A stretch of DNA of 64,000 bases from Nocardioides lijunqiniae (lineage in GTDB: Bacteria; Actinomycetota; Actinomycetes; Propionibacteriales; Nocardioidaceae), in assembly GCF_015024225.1 (NCBI RefSeq), contig NZ_JACJGM010000019.1:1-64000 (forward strand), given 5' to 3'. The notes under the pieces are model-generated. The model was not told where the DNA came from, made no database searches, and was given only the letters and a program-made list of their open reading frames with translations. Numbering within the stretch: the stretch's first letter is position 1; each line of letters starts with the position of its first letter. A program made the translations under genes and the position numbers. Shown here one piece after another: positions 44,801 through 52,041 of this stretch.

Positions 44801-46931
44801 GTACGACCCGACCAAGGTCGGCAACGGCTACCCGATCGACCAGGGGCTGACGGAGGCCGCCTCGATGGAGGAGTTCCGTCGGCTGCACGTCACGTCGTAC
44901 GAGCCGGCCGTCGAGGCGGGCGTCGGCACGATCATGCCGTCGTACTCCGGCGTCTCGATCGACGGCGGACCCGACATCCGGATGCACGAGCACACCGCGC
45001 TCAACACCGGGGTCCTCAAGGAGGAGATGGGCTTCGACGGCTTCCTGATCAGCGACTGGGAGGGCATCGACAAGCTGCCGGGCGGCACCTACGCGAACAA
45101 GGTGGAGCGCTCGGTCGGCTCGGGCCTCGACATGGCGATGGCGCCGTACAACTTCGGTGCCTTCATCACCGCGGTCACTACCGGCGTCACCGAGGAGCGG
45201 ATCCCCGCGGCGCGCGTCGACGACGCCGTCACCCGGATCCTCACCGAGAAGATGGACCTAGGCCTGTTCGAGCAGCCCTTCACCGACGCCTCGCAGCGCG
45301 ACCAGTTCGGCGGCGAGGCGCACCGCGCCACCGCCCGTCGGGCGGCCGCGCAGTCGCAGGTCCTGCTGCGCAACGAGGGTGCCCTCCCGATGGCCCCCAG
45401 CGGCAAGCTGTACGTCGCTGGCTCCAACGCCGACGACCTCGGCAACCAGATGGGTGGCTGGACGATCTCCTGGCAGGGCGGCTCCGGCAACGACATGACG
45501 ACCGGCACCACCATCCTCGAGGGCATCCGCGAGGGCGCCCCCGGGCTGGACGTGACGTACTCGAGGACGGCCACCGAGCCGACCGCGGGCTACGACGCGG
45601 GCCTCGTGGTCGTGGGCGAGACGCCGTACGCGGAAGGTCAGGGCGACGTCGGCAACAACAACAAGTCGCTGTCCCTCTCGGCCGCCGACCGTGCGGCCGT
45701 CGCCACCGTCTGCGGCGCCATCGAGACCTGCACCGTCGTGGTCGTCTCCGGACGCCCCCAGGTGCTGGGCGCGGAGCTCGCGCAGGCCGACGCGGTCGTC
45801 GCGTCGTTCCTGCCGGGCAGCGAGGGCGCCGGCGTCGCCGACGTCCTGCTGGGCGAGGTGCCCTTCACCGGCCAGCTGCCGCTGACCTGGCCGGCCTCGG
45901 CCGACCAGGTGCCGGTCAACGTCGGTGACGCGGCCTACGACCCGGCCTTCGCCTACGGGTGGGGTCTGCGGACCGACGCCCCGCGCCAGCGGCTCAGCGA
46001 CCTGGTCGCGGAGCTCGACGGCGCCGCGGCCACCGCGGGGCAGGCGCTCCTCGACGCCCCGGTGTGGGACGACGAGGGTGCGCTGGCGGACGCCGGCGCG
46101 GCCTGGCCGAAGCTGGCCGACCTCGCGGAGGCGCTGTCCGGGACCGATGACGGCACGCTGCCCCAGGCCGCGACCGTGGTGTCCCTGGCCCGCGACCTCG
46201 CGCAGACCGCGGTCGTGGAGGGCACCACCGGCGTCGCCGACGGTGCCGCTCAGCGCGGCATCGCCGACGCCGAGCACCTGCTGTGGTCCGGCGACCCCGC
46301 CGCTGCCGTCGCGCTGCTCGGCCAGGTGGCGGGGGTGGACGCCTCCGGCGAGCCCACGGCGGTGACGTCGACGTCGGCCCCCGTGGTGCGCGGCACCCCG
46401 GTCGCGGGCGGGCGGCTGAGCGCCACTGCCGGCGCCTGGTCGGTGCCCGGTGTGACCACCACCTACCGGTGGCTGCGCGACGGTGCCGTCGTGCCCGGCG
46501 CGACCGGGTCGTCGTACCGCCTGGGTGCGGCGGACGTCGGTCGTCGGCTCCAGGTGCGGGTCACGGCTACCGCGGCGGGCTACCTGCCCGGCACCGCGAC
46601 CTCCACGGCGACCGGCACGGTCCGCAAGGCCCGGCCCGCCGTCACGGCCCGCGTCTCCGACCGGACCCCGCGTCCGGGCGCACGACCGAAGGTCCGGGTG
46701 CGGGTGTCGAGCGCGGCGCTCGACCGTCCCACCGGGCGCGTCGTGGTCCGCTACGCCGGCCGCGTGCTGCGGGTGAACCTCGCCGCCCGCGCCGACGGCG
46801 TCGTCACGGTGCGGCTGCCGGGACGACCGCGCGGCACCTACCGCCTCCAGGTGTCCTACAGCCCGACCGGTCAGTCCGCTCGCGTGCTGACGGGTGCCGC
46901 GGCGCAGGTGGTCAGGGTCGTCGTCCGCTGA
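41832..46931 (+). CDS. Secreted modular glycoside hydrolase family 3 enzyme
   Basis: 1,699 residues from ATG 41832, with AAGGAAAA upstream. Order: signal peptide (about 1-34, ending TPASA); discoidin/F5-8C-like domain (to ~190); Calx-beta-like strand domain (~195-300); two carbohydrate-binding-type beta-sandwich domains (~305-470 and ~475-665); second Calx-beta-like domain (~670-775); GH3 N-domain with [61 protein letters not shown] and nucleophile Asp1075 in [10 protein letters not shown]; GH3 C-domain with [13 protein letters not shown]; a helical FIVAR-like segment; and Ig-like domains. It resembles exo-beta-glucosidases/glucanases acting on plant or fungal beta-glucans outside the cell. 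No cell-wall sorting signal is seen. Confidence 0.93.
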   Translation: [1699 protein letters not shown]

Positions 46932-46944
46932 CGAGACCCCTCCG

Positions 46945-46991
46945 GCAACGGCGTCGTCCCCTCGGTCGGGGGCGGCGCCGTTCGCCGTTGC
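46945..46991 (+). terminator. Hairpin terminator of GH3 gene
   Basis: GCAACGGCG (46945-46953) and CGCCGTTGC (46983-46991) form a 9-bp perfect stem. Inside are further complementary C- and G-rich runs (CCCC with GGGG). It begins 14 bp after the GH3 stop. Confidence 0.7.
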
Positions 46992-47106
46992 GGGGCGTTC
47001 CTACGCGGCGCGCTCGCGGCGCGCCGCCAGGCGGCGGACGCCGTGGCCGACGAGAGCGAGCAGCATGAGATGCACACGGCGGGCGCGACCTCGGTGCCCG
47101 GCCAGA

Positions 47107-47137
47107 CCGCCCGCCGCCTCTGAGAGGCGGCGGGCGG
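47107..47137 (-). terminator. Hairpin terminator of ABC exporter operon
   Basis: CCGCCCGCCGCCTC (47107-47120) and GAGGCGGCGGGCGG (47124-47137) form a perfect 14-bp stem with a 3-base loop. The hairpin is 20 bp beyond the permease stop on the minus strand. The 170 bp between this gene and the GH3 terminator otherwise show nothing I can support as a gene. Confidence 0.85.
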
Positions 47138-47157
47138 CGGTGGAGGGGGTGGCGCGG

Positions 47158-47982
47158 TCACGCAGGTCGACGCACGAAGGCGAGTGCTGCTCCCAGCAGG
47201 GGAACCAGGATCCATGCCGCGAAGACAGCTGCACCCATCGTCGGGCTGAGCTGGGACGAGTCCGGTGCCACCGAGGTGAAGGAGCTCCCCGCCGTGGTGG
47301 GCAGATACTGCAGGAGGTCGTCTCGCAGGCTCTCGGGGAGCAGGATGAAGCCCAGGCCGGGGAGGACGAAGATGATCCCGAAGAGCGTCGAGATCGCTCC
47401 TGCCGTGCTCCGCAAGAGGCCGCCGAGAGCGAGCCCCAGCAGGGCTGTGCCCGTCAGGAAGGCGGCGGCGCCGAGGACGGCTCGGAGCACACCGGGGTCG
47501 CCCAACGCCGCGGTGTCGACGTCGCCGCTGCCGATCAGGACCTGACCGGCGAAGAACGTGACGAAGGCACTGATCCCGAGCACGGAGAACGTCGCGATGG
47601 TCACGACCGCGACCTTGGCCCAGACCACGGGCAGCCGGGACGGTACCGCGGTCAACGTGGTCCGAATGGTGCCGGTGCTGTACTCGCTGGTGATGGCGAG
47701 GACGCCGAGCACGCCGATGATGAGCTGCGCCACCTGGACCCCGGCCAGGGCTACCCCGGCGGGGTCGTCCCCGGCGTCCGCCGGTGGGTTCCCGACCACA
47801 CCGCCGACCATGGCCGAGAAGATCAGACCGATGAAGAGGAGCGCGCCTGCCGCAGCGGCGAGCGTGACCATGTTGCTCCTCACCGACCGGAGCTTGGTCC
47901 ACTCCGAGCGCATCAGGTTGTGCAGCGTGATGCGGTCCGGAGCTGCCGGAAGACCTGCGGGTGCGGTTGCCTGGGTACTCAT
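47158..47982 (-). CDS. ABC-2 type transporter permease
   Basis: 274 residues from ATG 47982, overlapping the ATPase stop (ATGA). Six hydrophobic segments: the first at about 45-65 after LMRSEWTKLRSVRSN, a start typical of ABC-2 permeases fused to no other domain. The SEYSTGTIRTTLTAVPSR loop is characteristic. With the neighbouring ATPase it would export a peptide, antibiotic or lipid; the substrate is unknown. Confidence 0.88.
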   Translation of the reverse strand: MSTQATAPAGLPAAPDRITLHNLMRSEWTKLRSVRSNMVTLAAAAGALLFIGLIFSAMVGGVVGNPPADAGDDPAGVALAGVQVAQLIIGVLGVLAITSEYSTGTIRTTLTAVPSRLPVVWAKVAVVTIATFSVLGISAFVTFFAGQVLIGSGDVDTAALGDPGVLRAVLGAAAFLTGTALLGLALGGLLRSTAGAISTLFGIIFVLPGLGFILLPESLRDDLLQYLPTTAGSSFTSVAPDSSQLSPTMGAAVFAAWILVPLLGAALAFVRRPA

Positions 47983-48920
47983 CGGGCTGTCCTCTCGTCT
48001 GCGGGATGAACGGTGGTGGTGGTCTCGCCGGCGTACTCGACGGCGTCTCGGGTGAGCTCCATGAATGCCTCCTCGAGAGACGCCTGGTTGCTGCTCAGCT
48101 CGTGGACGGGGATGGAGGCCTCGCTGGCTCGGGCCCCGATCTCCTCCGGCGTGAGGCCGATGACGTCGAGGGATCCGTCCGGCTCCGTCGTCACGGTGAC
48201 GCCGTGGCCGGTCAGGAGCGGCTGCAGCAGAGCCGCCTGGGGGCTGCGAACGCGGACGCTGCGGATGGACCTGCTCATCAGCTCGGCCACCGGCAGGTCC
48301 GCGATGAGCTTGCCGCGACCGACGATGACGAGATGCTCGGCGGTCATGGCCATCTCGGTCATCAGGTGGGAGGAGACGAACACCGTGCGACCCTCCGCGG
48401 CGAGGCTGCGCAGAAGCTCGCGGATCCAGCGGATGCCGTCGGGGTCGAGCCCGTTGACCGGCTCGTCCAGCACGACGGTCTGGGGGTCCCCGAGCAGGGC
48501 GCCGGCGATCCCGAGGCGCTGGCCCATGCCGAGCGAGAAACCGCCCACCCGGTCCTTGCTGACGTCGGCCAGTCCGACCAGCTCCAGCATCTCGTCGACG
48601 CGGCTCGCCGGAAGCCCGTGCGTGTGGGCCTGGGCCAGGAGGTGGTTGCGGGCGGAACGGCCGGGGTGCCTGGCCCCTGCGTCCAGCAGCACTCCGAGCT
48701 CGCGGATGGGCAGGGGGTGGTCGCGGTAGGAGCGACCGTTGACGGTGGCGCGTCCGCTGGTCGGCTCCTCCAGCCCGACCAGCATCCGCATCGTGGTCGA
48801 CTTCCCCGCGCCGTTGGGCCCCAGGAAGCCGGTGACGACGCCGGGCTTCACAGTGACGGTGAGGTCTTCGACCACGGTCTTGGAGCCGTACTGCTTCGTC
48901 AGGTGCTGTAGTTCGATCAT
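47979..48920 (-). CDS. ABC transporter ATP-binding protein
   Basis: 313 residues from ATG 48920, with GGAGA seven bases upstream; the longer frame has no such signal. Walker A GPNGAGKST (about 34-42), signature FSLGMGQRLGIAGAL, Walker B VVLDEPVNGLDP and switch His in VFVSSHLMTEM. The C-terminal ~90 residues match the regulatory domain of BcrA/CcmA-type drug-exporter ATPases (DRA family). Forms a two-gene operon with the permease, divergent from the two-component genes. Confidence 0.93.
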   Translation of the reverse strand: MIELQHLTKQYGSKTVVEDLTVTVKPGVVTGFLGPNGAGKSTTMRMLVGLEEPTSGRATVNGRSYRDHPLPIRELGVLLDAGARHPGRSARNHLLAQAHTHGLPASRVDEMLELVGLADVSKDRVGGFSLGMGQRLGIAGALLGDPQTVVLDEPVNGLDPDGIRWIRELLRSLAAEGRTVFVSSHLMTEMAMTAEHLVIVGRGKLIADLPVAELMSRSIRSVRVRSPQAALLQPLLTGHGVTVTTEPDGSLDVIGLTPEEIGARASEASIPVHELSSNQASLEEAFMELTRDAVEYAGETTTTVHPADERTAR

Positions 48921-49055
48921 GGTGTTCTCCTCGTGTGACCGGAGCCTCCGGCGTTGAGGAAATCCTGCTCCGCGAGGGGGCTGTGCCGCGTCGTGCAGTC
49001 GCAGACACCTGGGCCTGCTGCACGCGCAGCAGTGCCGGGCGCATGGACGGTCCAC

Positions 49056-49073
49056 GTACCGCAGCGGCGGTAC
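49056..49073. promoter_or_regulatory. Inverted repeat, candidate operator of the exporter/two-component locus
   Basis: GTACCGC-AGCG-GCGGTAC is a 7-4-7 inverted repeat in the 212-bp divergent region between exporter and histidine kinase. A further half-site, GTACTGC, lies at 49082. NarL/LuxR-type regulators bind such sites, so the neighbouring response regulator is the natural candidate. Confidence 0.5.
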
Positions 49074-49132
49074 CCGTGGCCGTACTGCGGCTGGACGACG
49101 CCCCCAGGCGAATTCGTTCGTAGGCTCCGGGC

Positions 49133-50356
49133 ATGACGCGGCTCCGCGACCTGCGCGCACTCCCGTTGAGGCACCCTGCGGCCTCCGATGCGTTGCTGGC
49201 GGTCGCACTGATGCCGATCGTCATCTTTCTCCCCGACCCCGACCGCCCGGACGGGTCTTCCTTGTCCGGCGCGGCTGCCGTGGTGGCCATCGCCACCTGC
49301 GCGGCCCTGGCCTGGCGTCGCCGCCGGCCCGGCGCCGTGCTGGCGGGCACCGCGTCGGGTGCCGCGGTCGTCATCGTTCTCGCGGGCGGGTCGTCGTGGA
49401 TCCCCCTGACGACGTTCGTGGCTCTGTACACGTTCGCCGTCCTGCACGGCCGGCGCAGCACGTTGTTGGCCCTCGCGGCGTCGCTGGCGATGATCGCGGC
49501 GGGCATCGCCGTGGCGGCGGGTCCATGGCCGCCGGACGCACAAGCCTTCCAGCACGCGTCGTCGTTCGCCGTCGCCGCAGCCGTGGGAGCGGCCGTCCGG
49601 TCTCGTCGCGCCTACGTCGTCGCCGTCGAGGAGCGAGCCGAGCGGGCTGAACGCTCTCGCGAGCAGGAGGCTGCTCGGCGCGTCGCGGAGGAACGGCTAC
49701 GGATCGCGCGCGAGCTCCACGACGTGGTCGCGCATCGCGTCGCGATCGTGAACGTCCAGGCGTCGGTGGCCAGCCATCTCGTGCGCACCGACCCGCCGGG
49801 GGCACTCACGGCGATCCAGCACGTGCGCGACGCGGGGCGAGCGATCCTGGATGAGCTGAGCGACGTCCTGAACGTCCTGCGTCAGCCGGACGAAGCAGTG
49901 AACCCACACTCGCCTGCACCCGGTCTGGACGAGGTGCACCACCTGGTCGCCTCCTTCCAGTCCGCCGGCCTGAGCATCAGGCAGTCGGTGTCAGGGAGTC
50001 CTCGCGCTATCGCAGGAGGAGCGGATCTCGTGGCGTACCGGGTCCTCCAGGAAGCCCTCACGAACGCCCACAAGCACGGAACCGGGCAGGCCACCATGAC
50101 CATCCGCTACGCGCCGACCGAGGTCGGGCTGGACGTCACCAATCCCACCGCCGAGCACGAGACGTCCGCACTCCGCCCCGCGACCGATGAGGCGGTGGGT
50201 GTGCGAGACGCCTCCTCCGAGAGCGCCGGCTTCGGCCTCATCGGGATGCGAGAGCGGGTCGCTGCAGTCGGCGGGGAGATGGCGACACGGCACGACCCGG
50301 ACGGGCACTTCCGGGTGTCGGTCCGACTGCCTGACCGAGCGGGAGCGGAGCGGTGA
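49133..50356 (+). CDS. Sensor histidine kinase (NarL-associated, HisKA_3 type)
   Basis: 407 residues. Four or five transmembrane helices (about 20-155) with short loops and no large sensor domain. The coiled linker EERAERAERSREQEAARRVAEERLRIARE leads to the HisKA_3 box ARELHDVVAHRVAIV with phospho-acceptor His196. HATPase elements: VLQEALTNAHKHG and GFGLIGMRERVAAVGG. The gene overlaps the response regulator start (GTGA). Confidence 0.92.
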   Translation: MTRLRDLRALPLRHPAASDALLAVALMPIVIFLPDPDRPDGSSLSGAAAVVAIATCAALAWRRRRPGAVLAGTASGAAVVIVLAGGSSWIPLTTFVALYTFAVLHGRRSTLLALAASLAMIAAGIAVAAGPWPPDAQAFQHASSFAVAAAVGAAVRSRRAYVVAVEERAERAERSREQEAARRVAEERLRIARELHDVVAHRVAIVNVQASVASHLVRTDPPGALTAIQHVRDAGRAILDELSDVLNVLRQPDEAVNPHSPAPGLDEVHHLVASFQSAGLSIRQSVSGSPRAIAGGADLVAYRVLQEALTNAHKHGTGQATMTIRYAPTEVGLDVTNPTAEHETSALRPATDEAVGVRDASSESAGFGLIGMRERVAAVGGEMATRHDPDGHFRVSVRLPDRAGAER

Positions 50357-51033
50357 GCATGATCCGTGTCGTCATCGCGGACGACCAGGGCCTCATCCGT
50401 GGCGGCTTCAAGGCGCTGATCGACTCCGCTCCGGACATGTGTGTCGTGGGCGAGGCCGCCACCGGGCATGAGGCTGTCGGCCGGGTCCGCGACACCCGCG
50501 CCGACGTGGTCGTCATGGACATCCGCATGCCGGAGATGGATGGGATCGGGGCGACGCGCCTCATCTGCGCCGACGAGGACATGGCTGGGGTCCGCGTCCT
50601 CATCCTGACCACCTTCGAGCTCGACGAGTACGTCCTGGAAGCGGTGGAGGCCGGCGCCAGCGGGTTCCTCGGCAAGAGTGTCGACCCCGACGAGCTGGTG
50701 CAGGCGATCAGGACGTTGGCCGCGGGCGACGCCCTCCTGTCGCCCAAGGCGACCAGGGCTCTTCTCAGCCGTTACGCCAGGGTGGGCGTGGCCGAGGCGG
50801 CTGGGGTCCTGGACTCAGCACGGTTGCCCGAGCTGACCGACCGGGAGCGCGAGGTCGTCGCCCTGGTGGCCCACGGGTTGACCAACGACGACATCGCCGA
50901 GCGTCTCTTCGTGTCCCCCTTGACGGCCAAGACCCATGTGAACCGAGCGATGATGAAGGTGGGCGCGCGCGATCGGGCGCAGCTGGTCGTCGCTGCCTAC
51001 CAGAGCGGCCTCATCCGCCCGGGGCCGAGCTAG
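50353..51033 (+). CDS. NarL/LuxR-family response regulator
   Basis: 226 residues from GTG 50353. Receiver with acidic pair D10/D11, phospho-acceptor Asp56 (VVVMDIRMP) and lysine in GFLGKSV. The C-terminal LuxR HTH is LTDREREVVALVAHGLTNDDIAERLFVSPLTAKTHVNRAMMKVG. Partner of the upstream kinase. Divergence from the ABC exporter suggests it controls it, as in lipid- or antibiotic-sensing export modules. Confidence 0.94.
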   Translation: MSMIRVVIADDQGLIRGGFKALIDSAPDMCVVGEAATGHEAVGRVRDTRADVVVMDIRMPEMDGIGATRLICADEDMAGVRVLILTTFELDEYVLEAVEAGASGFLGKSVDPDELVQAIRTLAAGDALLSPKATRALLSRYARVGVAEAAGVLDSARLPELTDREREVVALVAHGLTNDDIAERLFVSPLTAKTHVNRAMMKVGARDRAQLVVAAYQSGLIRPGPS

Positions 51034-51103
51034 CGGCGCGCATGTCGGGCGGCGTACCCCCCCCTCGGTTTCTCCGCGGTCATGGAACGCACCGGAGCCG
51101 GTG

Positions 51104-51853
51104 TCACCGGGGCAGCTCCCAGGCGATGATCGCGGCCACGACCAAGGCACGCAGCTCGGTGGGGACGTCGGGATCGACGAAGGCCAGCCGCCACTTCGCC
51201 TTGTCGAAGGGTCGCTCGGCGCCCTGCCAGGTGAACTCGGCAATCAGACGGTCATCGGCGTCGAACACCTGCGGCGCCCCCATGCTGGTCGCGTGACCCA
51301 GTCGCGCCCCGGTGGGATCGGTGAGCTCGATCTTCGGGAACGGGTTGATGAGACCGCCGTCGGCACTCGCCCGGCCGACCGGGGTGCCGTCGACAAGGGT
51401 GACCTCGGCGGCGAAGGTGTTGGGGTCGCCGGGCTCGAGCACGATCTGCCACCGCGGGACGTCGGAGGCGTCCAGGACGTCGATCTCGATGCGCCGTGTG
51501 GCGTTGCGGGACCCGAGCAGGCGCAGGATGTAGCTCCGCCAGTGGGACGCCGCGACCGGGCGGTTGCGGGTGCTGGCCACGCGGCGCCCGCCGGCCGAGA
51601 TCTCGTACTGCGTGTGGGTGCGGGTCGCCACGAGGTCACCATCCGCGAACAGATCGATCATGCCCGCGATCATGGCACCGGGCGTGACCCTCGCCACGAG
51701 GCGCGTGGCGAGCTCCTCGGCGTTCGTCCGTTCGCGCAGAGCCGCGTACAGCTGGTGCAGGGGGCGCTTCTCCTGGGACTCCCTGTCTGCTCCACGACGC
51801 CAGCCTCGGTCGGATGAGTGAGCAGCCGAATCCGGCCCCGTAGCGCAGGTCAT
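51104..51853 (-). CDS. Unknown protein with strand-rich repeats (LOR/tubby-like possible)
   Basis: About 249 residues if ATG 51853 is used. That start lies inside the tRNA-Arg-derived repeat, and the first ~60 residues are Arg/Ser-rich and unconvincing, so the true start may be further in. The rest is beta-strand-like with tandem patterns: FADGDLVATRTHTQYEISAGGRRVAST, RIEIDVLDASDVPRWQIVLEPG, LTDPTGARLGHATSMGAPQVFDADDRLIAEFTWQG. Repeated 'property of D/G-x-x-hydrophobic' turns recall LURP-one-related proteins, but the match is weak. Convergent with the response regulator gene, 70 bp apart. Confidence 0.5.
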   Translation of the reverse strand: MTCATGPDSAAHSSDRGWRRGADRESQEKRPLHQLYAALRERTNAEELATRLVARVTPGAMIAGMIDLFADGDLVATRTHTQYEISAGGRRVASTRNRPVAASHWRSYILRLLGSRNATRRIEIDVLDASDVPRWQIVLEPGDPNTFAAEVTLVDGTPVGRASADGGLINPFPKIELTDPTGARLGHATSMGAPQVFDADDRLIAEFTWQGAERPFDKAKWRLAFVDPDVPTELRALVVAAIIAWELPR

Positions 51854-51914
51854 GCGGTGAATCCGATGTGCGCCTGCAGGGATTCGAACCCCACACCTTC
51901 TGATCCGTAGCCAG
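51843..51914 (-). repeat. Partial copy of tRNA-Arg 3' end plus flank (attachment-site-like)
   Basis: This stretch matches 54314-54387 with about five mismatches and one 2-base gap. It contains the 3' part of tRNA-Arg (51869-51914: acceptor 3' strand, T-arm, variable loop and anticodon arm, 46 of 73 nt) plus about 26 bp of sequence downstream of the tRNA. The D-arm and 5' acceptor half are missing, so it cannot fold as a tRNA. Such 3' fragments are the usual mark of the distal end of an element integrated into a tRNA gene. Confidence 0.85.
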
Positions 51915-52041
51915 GGTCGGAGGGTCTTCAGGGTGACTGGCGACGACCCGACACACCTACGGCCGACACCGTGCTTCCCCCTGAAGTAGCAGGTCAACGG
52001 GGTGTCGAGTGCGATGTCGCACCGGCGTCGCCCGGGCGTCG

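Noticed and set aside
46990..47234. Small minus-strand frame ending LALVGHGVRRLAARRERAA
   Set aside because: No ribosome site; it overlaps the permease 3' end and a strong hairpin terminator. Composition is that of GC-rich non-coding DNA.
51636..51956. Minus-strand frame containing DQKVWGSNPCRRT
   Set aside because: This is the well-known false translation of a tRNA-Arg sequence; here it comes from the tRNA fragment.
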